Assembly: GCF_001307035.1 (NCBI RefSeq)
Contig: NZ_LKIU01000005.1
Span: forward strand, 327,664-391,663
Length of the DNA stretch: 64,000 nt
DNA from: Arthrobacter sp. Edens01
Lineage (GTDB): Bacteria; Actinomycetota; Actinomycetes; Actinomycetales; Micrococcaceae
Direction: 5' to 3'
Shown here: piece by piece, positions 18,754 to 26,835 of the stretch
Layout of the letters: each line of letters starts with the position of its first letter
Position numbering within the stretch: position 1 is the first letter of the stretch
The notes under the pieces: model-generated
What the model was told of the DNA's origin: nothing
The model's database searches: none
Seen by the model: the letters and a program-made list of their open reading frames with translations, nothing else
Position numbers and translations under genes: made by a program

Positions 18754-19778
18754 ACCCGGGCCCTCCTCCCGGAACCGGTTTCGGCTTGCCTGGCGGCGGC
18801 GGGCTTTCCGGGCCGGCCGGGCGCGGAAGACGCAGCCGCGAGTACCCGGGCAGCCAGTTCGGCGGACTGCAGGCGCGCTGCGCGGGACAGCAGGCGGGGC
18901 TGGATTTCGACGCCGGCGGCCAGATGGGCGTCATAGTCCAGCACTGCGGTGTCTATCCCGGAACGGGCGAGCCTGCGGGCTTCGGCCACGGGCTTGAACG
19001 GGCTGCGGGAGGAACGGGTGAGCAGCACCAGCAGGGGCACCTGTGCCAGGGCCTGGTTGGTGCGCCAGAGCTCGGCGGCCTGCCCGGCATCGTCGATTCC
19101 GGCCACGCTGGCCGGAGTGACGAAAAGGGCCAGATGGGATTCGGCCAGGGCCCAGTGAACGGCGTCGGATCCGAGGCCCGCCGGGCAGTCAAAGAGGGTG
19201 ACCGGGCAATACCTGGAGAGTACCCGGGAGAGATGGGTGGCGTCGTCGTCCGTGGCTTTTTGGGTTCCCGCAGCGGACCGCCGCCCGGTAACCAGCAGGT
19301 TGTCCGGCCCGGGGGAGGCCACGACGTTCCGCACCTCGGCGAGCGAACCGGGGATGGTGCGTGCCAGGCGGGCTGCCGCGGCGTCCAGGGAGGGGGCCTG
19401 CGGTGCCGCAAGGCGGAGCGCGAGCGTTCCGGCTTCAGCCAGGTCAACCGCTGCTGCGGCGTCGGTGCGCAGGGACGCGTAGGTGCGTGCCAGCAGGGCT
19501 GCGGCCGTGGTCCGTCCGGCACCGCCGCGGAAACCCGTCACCGCGATCCGCCGGCCGGTTGTCACTGGACGCTGCACACCGGCAGCGGCTTCTGCGAGGG
19601 ACTGCGGGTAGTCGTCCCCGCGGAACATGTCCGCCGCCTGCAGCAGCAGCCGGCGTGCGGGTCCTTCCGCCGGGCGGGTGCGCAGCGTGCGCCGCAGTCG
19701 CTGGGGCGTGGACTCAAAGCCGTCGCCCTGGGCTGCGGCAGGCGCCCCGAAACCGTTCCCGGGAGTTATCTGTGTCAT
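18750..19778 (-). CDS. MinD/ParA-like ATPase-fold protein of T7SS locus
   Basis: A 342-residue protein with a MinD/EspI-like fold: a disordered N-terminal 65 residues, then a deviant P-loop TGFRGGAGRTT at about 81-91, a switch-II-like FDCPAGLGSD near 190, and LLVLLTRSSRS near 250. In the usual deviant Walker motif KGGxGKT both lysines are essential; here both are arginine (Arg84 and Arg89), so ATP hydrolysis may be weak or lost. MinD-like proteins with long N-terminal tails occur in many ESX loci. It starts immediately after the eccD stop and overlaps eccC by ATGA, so the three are translationally coupled. Confidence 0.82.
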   Translation of the reverse strand: MTQITPGNGFGAPAAAQGDGFESTPQRLRRTLRTRPAEGPARRLLLQAADMFRGDDYPQSLAEAAAGVQRPVTTGRRIAVTGFRGGAGRTTAAALLARTYASLRTDAAAAVDLAEAGTLALRLAAPQAPSLDAAAARLARTIPGSLAEVRNVVASPGPDNLLVTGRRSAAGTQKATDDDATHLSRVLSRYCPVTLFDCPAGLGSDAVHWALAESHLALFVTPASVAGIDDAGQAAELWRTNQALAQVPLLVLLTRSSRSPFKPVAEARRLARSGIDTAVLDYDAHLAAGVEIQPRLLSRAARLQSAELAARVLAAASSAPGRPGKPAAARQAETGSGRRARV

Positions 19779-21125
19779 CTAGAAGCTCTCCAGCAGTTGC
19801 GCGAAGATACCGAACATTCCGGCCGCGAGCGGGACGGAGGCAAGGATCGCGAGGGTTTCCAGCCGCTTTGCCGCCAGCCGGAACCTCGCCTGGGCATGGT
19901 CGGGAAGGTTCAGGGACAATGCGATCCAGACAGCGGCCGTGAGCACCAGCACAACCACCCCGGTGGCCCAGGGCTGGTCCGTGAACCAGCGGCTGCTGCC
20001 GGCCACGAGGGCCGCCAGCCCGACGGCGGTGGCAGCGTAGAGTGCCAGCCGTTCCGGGGCCAGTGGGAAGGCCCGGGCACGCAGGAATACCGCCAGGGTG
20101 AGCACTGCGAGCAGCGGCAGCGACCAGGCCTGCTGGGCTGTATCCGTGCCGAGGGTCCACAGCGCGAGGGCTGCGGAAGCTGCGGCGGCCGCGGTGCCGG
20201 CTACCAGTCCGCCGTGCGCCGAGGCGACGGCCTCGAGGGCATCCGGGCGTCCCACCTGGCCGCCCTTGGCCCTGCGGTCATCCAGCGCCGCCAAGCCGGA
20301 AGCGGCGAGAGCCAGGCCGGGGAGCAGACCGAGCAGCAGTACGCTGGCGATCCCGGCGAGGGCTGCTGCCTGGACAGCTGTGCCGGTGAGAACCACCGAG
20401 GCGCTCCAGACCGCTGCAGTAAGAGCTGTTGCCAGTGCGCCGGTGTACATGGCCTTGGGCCGGCGGTTCGCCGCACCAAGGGCCAGGAGCGTCACCGTGG
20501 TGGACCCGGCGAGAAGCAGTCCGGCGCGCGCGTAGTCGCCGTCGGTCCCGCCGAGGAATCCGGCTGCATGAAGGGCGGAGCCCAGTCCGGCCAGCCAGGC
20601 GGCCCCAATGGCGGCGGGCCCTGCGGGAGAGGAGGGGCTGCGGCGGCAGACCAGGATGCCTGCGGCCGCGGCCAGCACTGAGATCGCGGCGAGCAGCCAC
20701 CAGGCTGCCTCCGGAGCGACCGCCGCGATGATCAGTTCGGCACCTGCCCAGAGACCGGCTGCTGCAAAGATACCGGCGGTGGCGTTTTTCCAGGTCCTGG
20801 TCCATCGGCCGCGAACTGCCTCGGTTTCGGCGACGACCAGGTCGGTGACGTCGTAGACGACCGGAGCGGGCGGGGCCTCGGAAGCATTGCAGAGCTGAAG
20901 TGCGGTGCCATCGAGCACCTCGGCCTGGGCAAGGGTGTCCGTGGGAGTGAGCTCGGAGCCGTCCGGGGTGACGAGGACCTTGGCGGCCACGTCCGCGGCG
21001 GGTTCATCGCCCAGGAGATCCAGCACCTGCGGCATGAGCGCCGCCACCGGCTGGTCCGAGGGCAGCAGCAGATCCAGATGACGCTGCCGGCCCACCAGCG
21101 TTACCCGTGTGTAGGCATGCGCCAT
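19779..21125 (-). CDS. eccD: Type VII secretion membrane protein EccD
   Basis: A 448-residue protein with an N-terminal ubiquitin-like (YukD) domain (about residues 1-85, VTLVGRQRHLDLLLPSD) and about eleven hydrophobic helices from residue 112 to the C-terminus. This domain order and length are typical of EccD, the polytopic channel component of ESX systems. It overlaps the upstream one-TM gene by 25 bp and its stop directly abuts the MinD-like start. EccD plus EccC form the minimal membrane core seen in this window; no EccB periplasmic domain, EccE or mycosin gene is present nearby. Confidence 0.93.
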   Translation of the reverse strand: MAHAYTRVTLVGRQRHLDLLLPSDQPVAALMPQVLDLLGDEPAADVAAKVLVTPDGSELTPTDTLAQAEVLDGTALQLCNASEAPPAPVVYDVTDLVVAETEAVRGRWTRTWKNATAGIFAAAGLWAGAELIIAAVAPEAAWWLLAAISVLAAAAGILVCRRSPSSPAGPAAIGAAWLAGLGSALHAAGFLGGTDGDYARAGLLLAGSTTVTLLALGAANRRPKAMYTGALATALTAAVWSASVVLTGTAVQAAALAGIASVLLLGLLPGLALAASGLAALDDRRAKGGQVGRPDALEAVASAHGGLVAGTAAAAASAALALWTLGTDTAQQAWSLPLLAVLTLAVFLRARAFPLAPERLALYAATAVGLAALVAGSSRWFTDQPWATGVVVLVLTAAVWIALSLNLPDHAQARFRLAAKRLETLAILASVPLAAGMFGIFAQLLESF

Positions 21126-21505
21126 GGCTGCCAGGCTCCTGTCTCGTGGCTCAGGTGATCGATGATTGTGTGTTCGGTGACGCTTGTGTGTTTGGTGACC
21201 GGACTGCCGCCGGCGGCACCTGCTGCGCTCCCGCCGTCGATCAGGGGACCTGCTGCGGTGCTTTGCTGCTGCTGCTGCTGCTGTTGCTGCTTGGCCCGGT
21301 TCTGCTCGAGCAGGTTCGTGACGAACGAGTAGCCGACGCAGACAGCTGCGATTAGGGCCGCCACGGCAACGCTGAACAGGAACAGCTTCACGGTGTCCGC
21401 CCAGCGGCGTTCGTTGGGGTTTCCCCCGTAGAGCAGGGCTGTGAGCAGCCGGTTTCGGCGGACAGCAACGGACTCAATGAGCTGGTTGTCGTAGTCGCTT
21501 GCCAT
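21101..21505 (-). CDS. One-TM protein with polyglutamine tract; possible EccB N-terminus-like stub
   Basis: The start is ATG 21505, preceded by a GGGGG ribosome site; the 134-residue product begins MASDYDNQLIESVAVRRNRL. One membrane helix spans about residues 42-64, preceded by a basic, RRNRLL-type cytoplasmic segment. It is followed by nine consecutive glutamines (about 74-82) and a flexible Gly/Ala/Thr tail. Basic N-terminus, single helix and position before eccD recall the first 70 residues of EccB, but the large EccB periplasmic repeat domain is absent. Whether it is a reduced EccB, an EssA-like subunit or something else cannot be decided here. It is the first gene of the leftward T7SS operon and overlaps eccD by 25 bp. 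Confidence 0.65.
   Translation of the reverse strand: MASDYDNQLIESVAVRRNRLLTALLYGGNPNERRWADTVKLFLFSVAVAALIAAVCVGYSFVTNLLEQNRAKQQQQQQQQQSTAAGPLIDGGSAAGAAGGSPVTKHTSVTEHTIIDHLSHETGAWQPWRMPTHG
21263..21289 (-). repeat. CAG/CAA microsatellite encoding nine glutamines
   Basis: On the coding (minus) strand this is CAG-CAA-(CAG)6-CAA, nine glutamine codons in a row inside the one-TM T7SS protein. Six consecutive CAG units are a slippage-prone trinucleotide tract; changes would be in-frame and alter only the length of the polyglutamine linker behind the membrane helix. Confidence 0.9.
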
Positions 21506-21738
21506 GATGCATGTTCCCCCAATCACAAGTACGCTACATATCCTTACATGCCCCGGCCCTATTCCCGGCGGCGCCGGGCGGTTATCCACATGGGTAGTTC
21601 TCCCCATTGCGGGGCTCAGGAAGTGCGGCTTGTATAAGGGGGTACCGCGCGGAAGCCGGGCCGCTTTGGGCGGTCGCAGGACGGCAGCGGGGGGAATGAC
21701 CGGACGATTGGCACGCAGGTGCCGGAGGTGGTAGACGA
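21506..21738. promoter_or_regulatory. Divergent promoter region between T7SS core and WXG100 genes
   Basis: This 233-bp gap separates the leftward secretion operon from the rightward substrate operon and must hold both promoters. On the + strand a TATAAG hexamer within TTGTATAAGGGG (around 21630-21641) is the best -10 candidate, with no good -35 at 17 bp. On the - strand TATGTA near 21536-21541 is a weak -10. A GGAGGTGG ribosome site precedes the WXG100 start. No obvious long palindrome for a regulator is seen. Confidence 0.4.
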
Positions 21739-22074
21739 ATGAAATTCGATATGGGGTCCTCGACCCTCGGCACACTGACGCAGCAGACGGGACACTCCAA
21801 TGAGGACCTGGGCCAGCTGGTCCGCAACCTCATGGACGCCGTGACCCCGCTCCAGGGCAAGTTCAACGGCCAGGGCCGGGTCCGCTTCGATGAGTTCAAG
21901 GCCCGCACCGATGAGATTGCCAACGAGCTCAACAGCTCGCTGTCGGCGATCCTGATGGGCCAGTCGGAAATGGACCGTTCCTTCCAGATGGGCGACCAGG
22001 AGTCAGCGGACAACGCAGCCCAGCAGCAGGGCGCGGCCAGCTTTGATGCCGCACGCTTCGGCTCCTCACGCTAA
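21739..22074 (+). CDS. WXG100-family T7SS protein (FNG variant)
   Basis: A 111-residue, helical, signal-peptide-free protein of ESAT-6/WXG100 size. The hairpin turn that normally carries Trp-X-Gly reads KFNGQGR (Phe-Asn-Gly) near residues 40-46, flanked by two amphipathic helices. A Gln/Ala-rich tail follows. A strong GGAGGTGG site lies 7 bases before the ATG. It is the first gene of the rightward operon opposite eccD, with a second WXG100-like gene 38 bp downstream, so the two probably form the secreted heterodimer. Confidence 0.88.
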   Translation: MKFDMGSSTLGTLTQQTGHSNEDLGQLVRNLMDAVTPLQGKFNGQGRVRFDEFKARTDEIANELNSSLSAILMGQSEMDRSFQMGDQESADNAAQQQGAASFDAARFGSSR

Positions 22075-22112
22075 CTCCCGCCCTTTTACACAGTCTTAGA
22101 GAAGGAATTGCC

Positions 22113-22418
22113 ATGTCCCAGGACCGTTTGAGCTATGACACCGATACTTCCGCTGCCGTACAGGGAGACATCCAGGCCATTGTTGCCCGCCTTGAGTCCC
22201 TGATCGGCGAACGCGAGAAAGCCGTGAACGCGGCCATGTCCGATTTCCAGGCCGACGGCGTCTCCGAGGAGTACCAGGCGGTGGAGAACCGCTTCCGCAA
22301 CGCCGCCAACGAGACCCGCAACATCATTGCCCTGGTCAAGCAGACGCTGAACCTCAACGACCAGACCGCGTCCAGCGCCGGCTCCCGCGCCAGGAGCGCT
22401 GTCCAGAACATTGGCTAG
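22113..22418 (+). CDS. WXG100-like T7SS protein (ESAT-6-type)
   Basis: A 101-residue helical protein without signal peptide. The central turn reads DFQADGVSEEYQ (around residues 44-55) in place of Trp-X-Gly, a substitution seen in divergent WXG100 proteins. It is 38 bp after the first WXG100 gene and has its own ribosome site GAGAAGGA. The pair of about 100-residue helical hairpins encoded next to EccC/EccD is the standard secreted partner arrangement. No C-terminal YxxxD/E export signal is obvious in it, so the partner or the downstream toxin may carry the signal. Confidence 0.85.
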   Translation: MSQDRLSYDTDTSAAVQGDIQAIVARLESLIGEREKAVNAAMSDFQADGVSEEYQAVENRFRNAANETRNIIALVKQTLNLNDQTASSAGSRARSAVQNIG

Positions 22419-22421
22419 CCG

Positions 22422-22805
22422 GTGAGCTACAACGTCAACCCCGGCGCCGTATCGGGAGTCCTCCAGCAGGTAGCACCCCTGCTGGAGGAATACGGTGCCG
22501 AATTCGCTGCCGTGGGGGAGAAGATCAGTGAGCTGGCCACGGCCTGCATGGCTGAGCCGGTGGCCGCTGAACTGGGAGCCCTCACAGAGAAGCTGATCAA
22601 CCCGGCCTTCACGAACATTGCCGGACGCTCCTCGAACGCCGTGAACGCGGTCAACAACGTGTTGGCCATCCTGCTCGAATCCGACGCGCAGATGGCCGCC
22701 GATGCCCGCGAAGCGTCCATGCGTGCCGCACAGTCTGCGGCGGACGCTCCGCCGCCGGCGCCGGAACCTGCAGCCCACTACGGGCCTGGACCGCAGGCCG
22801 TCTAG
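22422..22805 (+). CDS. Small helical T7SS protein, DUF6507-like
   Basis: A 127-residue protein beginning with GTG 22422, three bases after the previous stop. The N-terminus SYNVNPGAVSGVLQQVAPLL and the helical body with a poly-Ala/Pro C-terminal tail resemble DUF6507-type proteins found with actinobacterial WXG100 genes; this is a tentative family call. It has no membrane segment. It directly precedes the large toxin-like gene and may serve as its export partner or chaperone, as small helical proteins do for LXG toxins. Confidence 0.7.
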   Translation: MSYNVNPGAVSGVLQQVAPLLEEYGAEFAAVGEKISELATACMAEPVAAELGALTEKLINPAFTNIAGRSSNAVNAVNNVLAILLESDAQMAADAREASMRAAQSAADAPPPAPEPAAHYGPGPQAV

Positions 22806-22857
22806 GCCAGCCGCAGGCCCAGCAGCACTCGTATCCAGTTCAAACCGGGGGAAACCA

Positions 22858-25713
22858 TTGAGCATCGACATCGCAGCGTTCGAGGCTGTGCTGCCGGATC
22901 CGGAAGTGATCCGCGCAGCGGCCGCGGCTCTGGTGAGCGCCGTCGGCGACGTCGTGGACACCGCTGAGGAATCCGCTACTGCCTGGGGACATCTGCAGTC
23001 ACCGGATGTTTATGACATTGCCGGTTCCGAAGTAGTGTTCAACGCCTTCCGCCCGGTTACGTCCTCCGCCGCAGATCTCGATTCGGACGTTGGCACCGTC
23101 GATACAGCTGTCCTTGCCTACGCGGACACCGTGGATGCCCTAAAGCTGCGGCTGGACGCGGTTAAAGCCGACGCTGCCAACTTCTTTTCCCGTACCCGTG
23201 GCCGGAGCCAGGACGACTGGGATGACGACGAAGGCCTGATCCAGGCCGAGCAGAACATCATCGGCGATCTCAACCGCCTGTATTCGGATCTGCAGGAAGC
23301 CCAGCGCGTCTGCGCCAACGCGATCAGCGCGATCTACGGCGGCCCGAAGTATGTGCTGACCACCGAAGAAGGCGCCGGGACCGGTGAAGTGGAGTTCGGC
23401 TTTAGCGGGGAACAGCTCGACGCCGCAGCGGTGGGGGGCAACGTTCCGTGGGGACAGCCCACCGAATGGGACAAACCCTGGTACCGGGACGCCTGGGACG
23501 GCGTTGCCTCCTTTGGCAAGGGTGTTTGGAGCGGCGTAACCGGCACAGTCACGGGGCTCGGCAACATGGTTGGGCTCGGCGGTGCGGAGGCCTTCGAACA
23601 GACCTGGAAGGGCCTGGGTAACCTCGCGGTCAACCTGGCCATCATGACCAGCCCTGTTGTCCAGATTGCCCTGCACGCCAGTGGCAACAGTGACCGTGTT
23701 CAGCAGGCGGGGGATGAACTGCTGGCTGTTGGCAAGGCTGCCATCCACTGGGATGAGTGGCAGACCGATCCTGCATACGCTGCCGGTGCGACGTCGTTCG
23801 ACCTGGCGTCGATCCTGCTGACGGCTGGTGCCGGTGCAACGGCGAAGGTCGGTTCCGTGGCGGGGAAGATCGGCGATGTAGCCAATGCCTCGGGCAAGGT
23901 CTCGGCCGTGGTGAATGCCACCGGTATCGGCAAGGTGGCCGGGGTGACGGTGAAGGTCACCGACGCCGCGCAGGCGTTCAAGATCAATGCCATCACCACG
24001 GTGGTGGATACCTCCCGGGTGACCGTCGGCAAGGTCGGAGATGCGTGGCAGGCGGCGGATCAGTTCGTGATCGATTCGAGCAAGTCAGCGCTGGACTCAG
24101 GCCGGGCGGCACTGAACTCAGCCCTGAACAAGGTGGATACCGTGCTGGCCAACGCCGGCCACGGCCGGTTCGGGACTCCGGCGCTGGCCGGTGCCGGCGG
24201 GGCGGGCCCCCGCGTCGTGGCCTTCACACCCGACACTCCACCGGCCCGCACCGGTGCCGGTTCGGGTGCCGGTTCCACGGTCCCGCATTCGACGACGACG
24301 CCGGATGCCCCGGTGCGCACGAACGCGCCGGAGTCCTCCGGTACTAGCCGGTCATCCGCACCGGATGCCCCGGTGCGCGGCAACGGTACTGGTGGTGCTG
24401 AGCCGTCGTCGGGTAAGCCCGGGCATGCAGTGCCGGAGGACCACACGCCGTCGGGCAGGACCACGGAAACGTCTGCTCCAGCGGCTCACGTGGACGTCGA
24501 CGACGCCCGCCCGGGTGCGAAGGGCGATGCCGACGATGTGCGGCCTGGTGCTGCAGCGGTTGACGACGCTGCCAGCGGCCCGCGGAACGGTGACGCAGAT
24601 TCGTCCGCGTCAGCTGAGGGGCCGGATGCCATGGATGCACCTGCGCCCAAACCCGTTGTGCACTACGACGCTGAAGGCCGGGTCGAGAAGGTGGACCTCG
24701 GGGACCGCACGCATACTGTCTCGACCCGGAACGACCAGATTGCGCAGCTGCAGCGTTCCCTGGATCCCGCGACGTGGAAGAACACCGACGATTTCCTTGC
24801 GACCCATCTTCCGCCGTCCGAGTTCCAGGCCCTGGACGGGCTGCGCGGTTCTGACAGTAAGTTGCCGCCGCATGTGGTGGAGACACAGGTTGCTGACCTG
24901 CTGGAGAAGGCTTTCGACGGCGAGACCCGCGGACCTGTTCGCCCCGGTGCCGGCCCGCTGGAGAACGCACTGCGGGGAATCCCGACTCGCTACTACTACG
25001 ACCTGACCGATGCACAGGCAATCCTGGTGCACGACGTCCGGCATCTGCTGGGCAGTGGTGACACGAGCCAGCCGTTCCAGAAGATCTTGACCGCCGAGGA
25101 CGCTGCCAAAGTGATGGCTGGTACGGACACTTACCCTGGCACCATGGGAAGTTTCATCTCCCAGGCCTCGGATACAGCTGGCCTGCGAACCGTCGACGAG
25201 ATCATTCTCGGACTGCGGTTGGACTACAAGTATCTCGATAGGGACGGTGTTGCCATTCAACCAGTAAACATGCCGTTCAAGGCAGGTGAAACGCAGGAAG
25301 TTTATGCCGTGCGGTTTTCTGTCGACGCGGAAAACGGGGGAAAGATAGTCATCCCCGATGGTTCCAACCACGCCAGGGTTGAGGAGCTGCGCCGGGACCG
25401 TACTGGAGAAGCCGAACGGGCAGCGGCTGGGAGTTCCACGACTCGGGACTGGGAGCTGCAGGATACGGACTGGGAACGGGAGACGGCCCTCATCCACGAG
25501 GACGGGCACCCGCGGCGTGATTCTGCTGAATGGCCGAACAACGGGTGGGGCACACCCACCAGCCGGGTGGAACACACTCCCCTTATCCCGGAACTGAAGG
25601 TAGATGGTGGCGTCCCAATGCAGAACGGTGCTGAAATGTGGAGGATCGATAGACAGGGCAACGAAGTGCTTGTAGGCGTTTTCGATGACATGCGTGGTTG
25701 GATTAGCCTGTAG
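22858..25713 (+). CDS. Large T7SS-exported polymorphic-toxin-like protein
   Basis: I choose TTG 22858 as the start, six bases after GGGGGAA, giving 951 residues; the open frame upstream overlaps the previous gene. Residues 1-190 are an alpha-helical WXG/LXG-like export domain. Residues about 200-400 form a Gly/Ala/Val-rich hydrophobic stretch, typical of the middle of T7SS toxins. A low-complexity Pro/Ala/Asp linker (about 440-600) contains a repeated DAPVR unit 60 bp apart, and the C-terminal 350 residues are the presumptive toxin. Its tip (about 750-951; GSFISQASD, RTVDEIILGL, GAEMWRI) resembles the N-terminal half of the protein encoded at 26836. Immunity-like genes follow directly. The enzymatic activity is not recognised; it is not a TNT domain. 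Confidence 0.82.
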   Translation: MSIDIAAFEAVLPDPEVIRAAAAALVSAVGDVVDTAEESATAWGHLQSPDVYDIAGSEVVFNAFRPVTSSAADLDSDVGTVDTAVLAYADTVDALKLRLDAVKADAANFFSRTRGRSQDDWDDDEGLIQAEQNIIGDLNRLYSDLQEAQRVCANAISAIYGGPKYVLTTEEGAGTGEVEFGFSGEQLDAAAVGGNVPWGQPTEWDKPWYRDAWDGVASFGKGVWSGVTGTVTGLGNMVGLGGAEAFEQTWKGLGNLAVNLAIMTSPVVQIALHASGNSDRVQQAGDELLAVGKAAIHWDEWQTDPAYAAGATSFDLASILLTAGAGATAKVGSVAGKIGDVANASGKVSAVVNATGIGKVAGVTVKVTDAAQAFKINAITTVVDTSRVTVGKVGDAWQAADQFVIDSSKSALDSGRAALNSALNKVDTVLANAGHGRFGTPALAGAGGAGPRVVAFTPDTPPARTGAGSGAGSTVPHSTTTPDAPVRTNAPESSGTSRSSAPDAPVRGNGTGGAEPSSGKPGHAVPEDHTPSGRTTETSAPAAHVDVDDARPGAKGDADDVRPGAAAVDDAASGPRNGDADSSASAEGPDAMDAPAPKPVVHYDAEGRVEKVDLGDRTHTVSTRNDQIAQLQRSLDPATWKNTDDFLATHLPPSEFQALDGLRGSDSKLPPHVVETQVADLLEKAFDGETRGPVRPGAGPLENALRGIPTRYYYDLTDAQAILVHDVRHLLGSGDTSQPFQKILTAEDAAKVMAGTDTYPGTMGSFISQASDTAGLRTVDEIILGLRLDYKYLDRDGVAIQPVNMPFKAGETQEVYAVRFSVDAENGGKIVIPDGSNHARVEELRRDRTGEAERAAAGSSTTRDWELQDTDWERETALIHEDGHPRRDSAEWPNNGWGTPTSRVEHTPLIPELKVDGGVPMQNGAEMWRIDRQGNEVLVGVFDDMRGWISL

Positions 25714-25715
25714 AT

Positions 25716-26198
25716 ATGTGGAAAAAGGATGGAACAAAACTTACGGGTAACTACGGGACATGGAATGGACAGGAAATAGAGCTTTGGTCAATACGCCCAC
25801 AGAATGGCACATTGACCCTGGTAAAGGATGGCGGAGATTCGCCGGGCTCGGATTGGCATACCCAAGTCCTGCCTAATCGCTTTGCTAGAACTCCATTCTC
25901 CCATCGTCGTAGAGTTCCGTCGAATGAGGTCACGGATATTCATTCCGTGCGTGTTCTTGGTGAGTTAGGGCCTGGACGACCCGTGGAAATTATTGCCGAG
26001 GACGATAAAGGCTGCCTCGCGGTTGTGGCTGATGGAGGGTTCTCCATGGAAGAAAAAATGGATTTGATGGAGAAATACGACTTTCAGACGTTCATGGATA
26101 GTGAGCCTGTGGGGCGCCAAGGAGTTTTTGGGTGGATTCCCGCACAAATGGTTCACAATATCAAGTCTGAGGTCCATCAGAGAAGCGGTTCCAAGTAG
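25716..26198 (+). CDS. Putative immunity protein for the upstream toxin (copy 1)
   Basis: A 160-residue soluble protein whose ATG lies two bases after the toxin stop. Visible landmarks shared with three downstream copies are GTWNGQ near residue 14, SPGSDW, an NEVTDIH segment near 69, GELGPG, and RQGVFGWIPAQMVHNIKS near the C-terminus. Toxin followed at once by a small unrelated cytoplasmic protein is the standard toxin-immunity order. Codon usage is poorer in G/C than the neighbours (AAA, ATA, ATT frequent), which suggests acquisition. No family name is recognised; immunity function is inferred from position and from duplication together with the toxin tip. Confidence 0.65.
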   Translation: MWKKDGTKLTGNYGTWNGQEIELWSIRPQNGTLTLVKDGGDSPGSDWHTQVLPNRFARTPFSHRRRVPSNEVTDIHSVRVLGELGPGRPVEIIAEDDKGCLAVVADGGFSMEEKMDLMEKYDFQTFMDSEPVGRQGVFGWIPAQMVHNIKSEVHQRSGSK

Positions 26199-26206
26199 TC
26201 TCTATC

Positions 26207-26323
26207 CATACCCCGGAACTGCAAATCGAAGAAATATGCCATTGCGGGACGGGGCGGAGGGAAGGCAGAGAGGCGCTGGTTGGTATCTACGATGCCCTGA
26301 AACGAAAGTGGATTAGCCTCTAG
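26207..26323 (+). pseudogene. Remnant of a second toxin C-terminus
   Basis: Read from 26207 in frame, this stretch gives HTPELQIEEI, then REALVGIYDALKRKWISL and a stop at 26321. The intact toxin ends HTPLIPELKVD ... NEVLVGVFDDMRGWISL and stop, so order, spacing and the final five residues agree. It lacks a start codon and the rest of the toxin, and it is followed two bases later by a second immunity-like frame exactly as in the intact pair. It is therefore the fossil end of a duplicated toxin-tip/immunity cassette. Confidence 0.7.
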
Positions 26324-26325
26324 TC

Positions 26326-26810
26326 ATGTGGACAAGCGATGGAACAAGGCTCTCCGGCAAGTACGGCACCTGGAATGGGCGCGTATATGAACTTCGGTCG
26401 ACGGAACCAATACGCGGGCTTATCTATCTGGTCCAAGAAGGAGGTGAAAGCCCCGGGTCCGGGTGGACGAAGCATGACCAACCAAACGATTTTGCCAGGC
26501 CTGCAGTCGCGTACACGCTGGGTGTTCCGACCCGACGAAGTGAAAGATATCCACGCAATCCGAACTTCCGGTGAGTTAAGGCCAGTGAAAGAGGTAGAAA
26601 ATCGTCGGGGAAGATGCTGACGGGAACCTGGCGCTAGTAGCCGACAGGGGTTTCTGGACCGAAGAAAAAATGGACCTTATGGAACACCATGGCTTTCAAA
26701 CCTTCATTGAGAGTGAACGTGTGTCTCGCCAAGGTGTTTTTGGTTGGCTACCCGCTGAGATGGTCCACGACATCAAATCCGTAGTGCGCTGGCGTAAGGA
26801 TGCCGGCTAG
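26326..26810 (+). pseudogene. Frameshifted second copy of the putative immunity gene
   Basis: The first frame from ATG 26326 reads MWTSDGTRLSGKYGTWNG, closely like copy 1, but breaks near 26515-26525. The match continues in the next frame (WVFRPDEVKDIH, GELRP) until about 26595. It then resumes in the third frame with EDADGNLALVADRGFW and RQGVFGWLPAEMVHDIKS, ending at TAG 26808. Copy 1 has RQGVFGWIPAQMVHNIKS at the same place. Two frameshifts thus interrupt an otherwise full-length copy. Conservation outside the breaks suggests recent inactivation, or sequencing error in one or both sites. Confidence 0.78.
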
Positions 26811-26835
26811 GTGCTCCCTGCGAGAGGGCGGGGCA

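Noticed and set aside
22858-25713. Toxin C-terminus as a TNT/NAD-glycohydrolase or classical ADP-ribosyltransferase.
   Set aside because: I cannot see the TNT core motifs, nor a convincing R-S-E catalytic set; activity left unassigned.
26339-26620. Separate small gene in the second frame of the immunity pseudogene.
   Set aside because: Only its middle part (DEVKDIH, GELRP) matches the family; the start is unrelated to copy 1, so it is one segment of a frameshifted gene.
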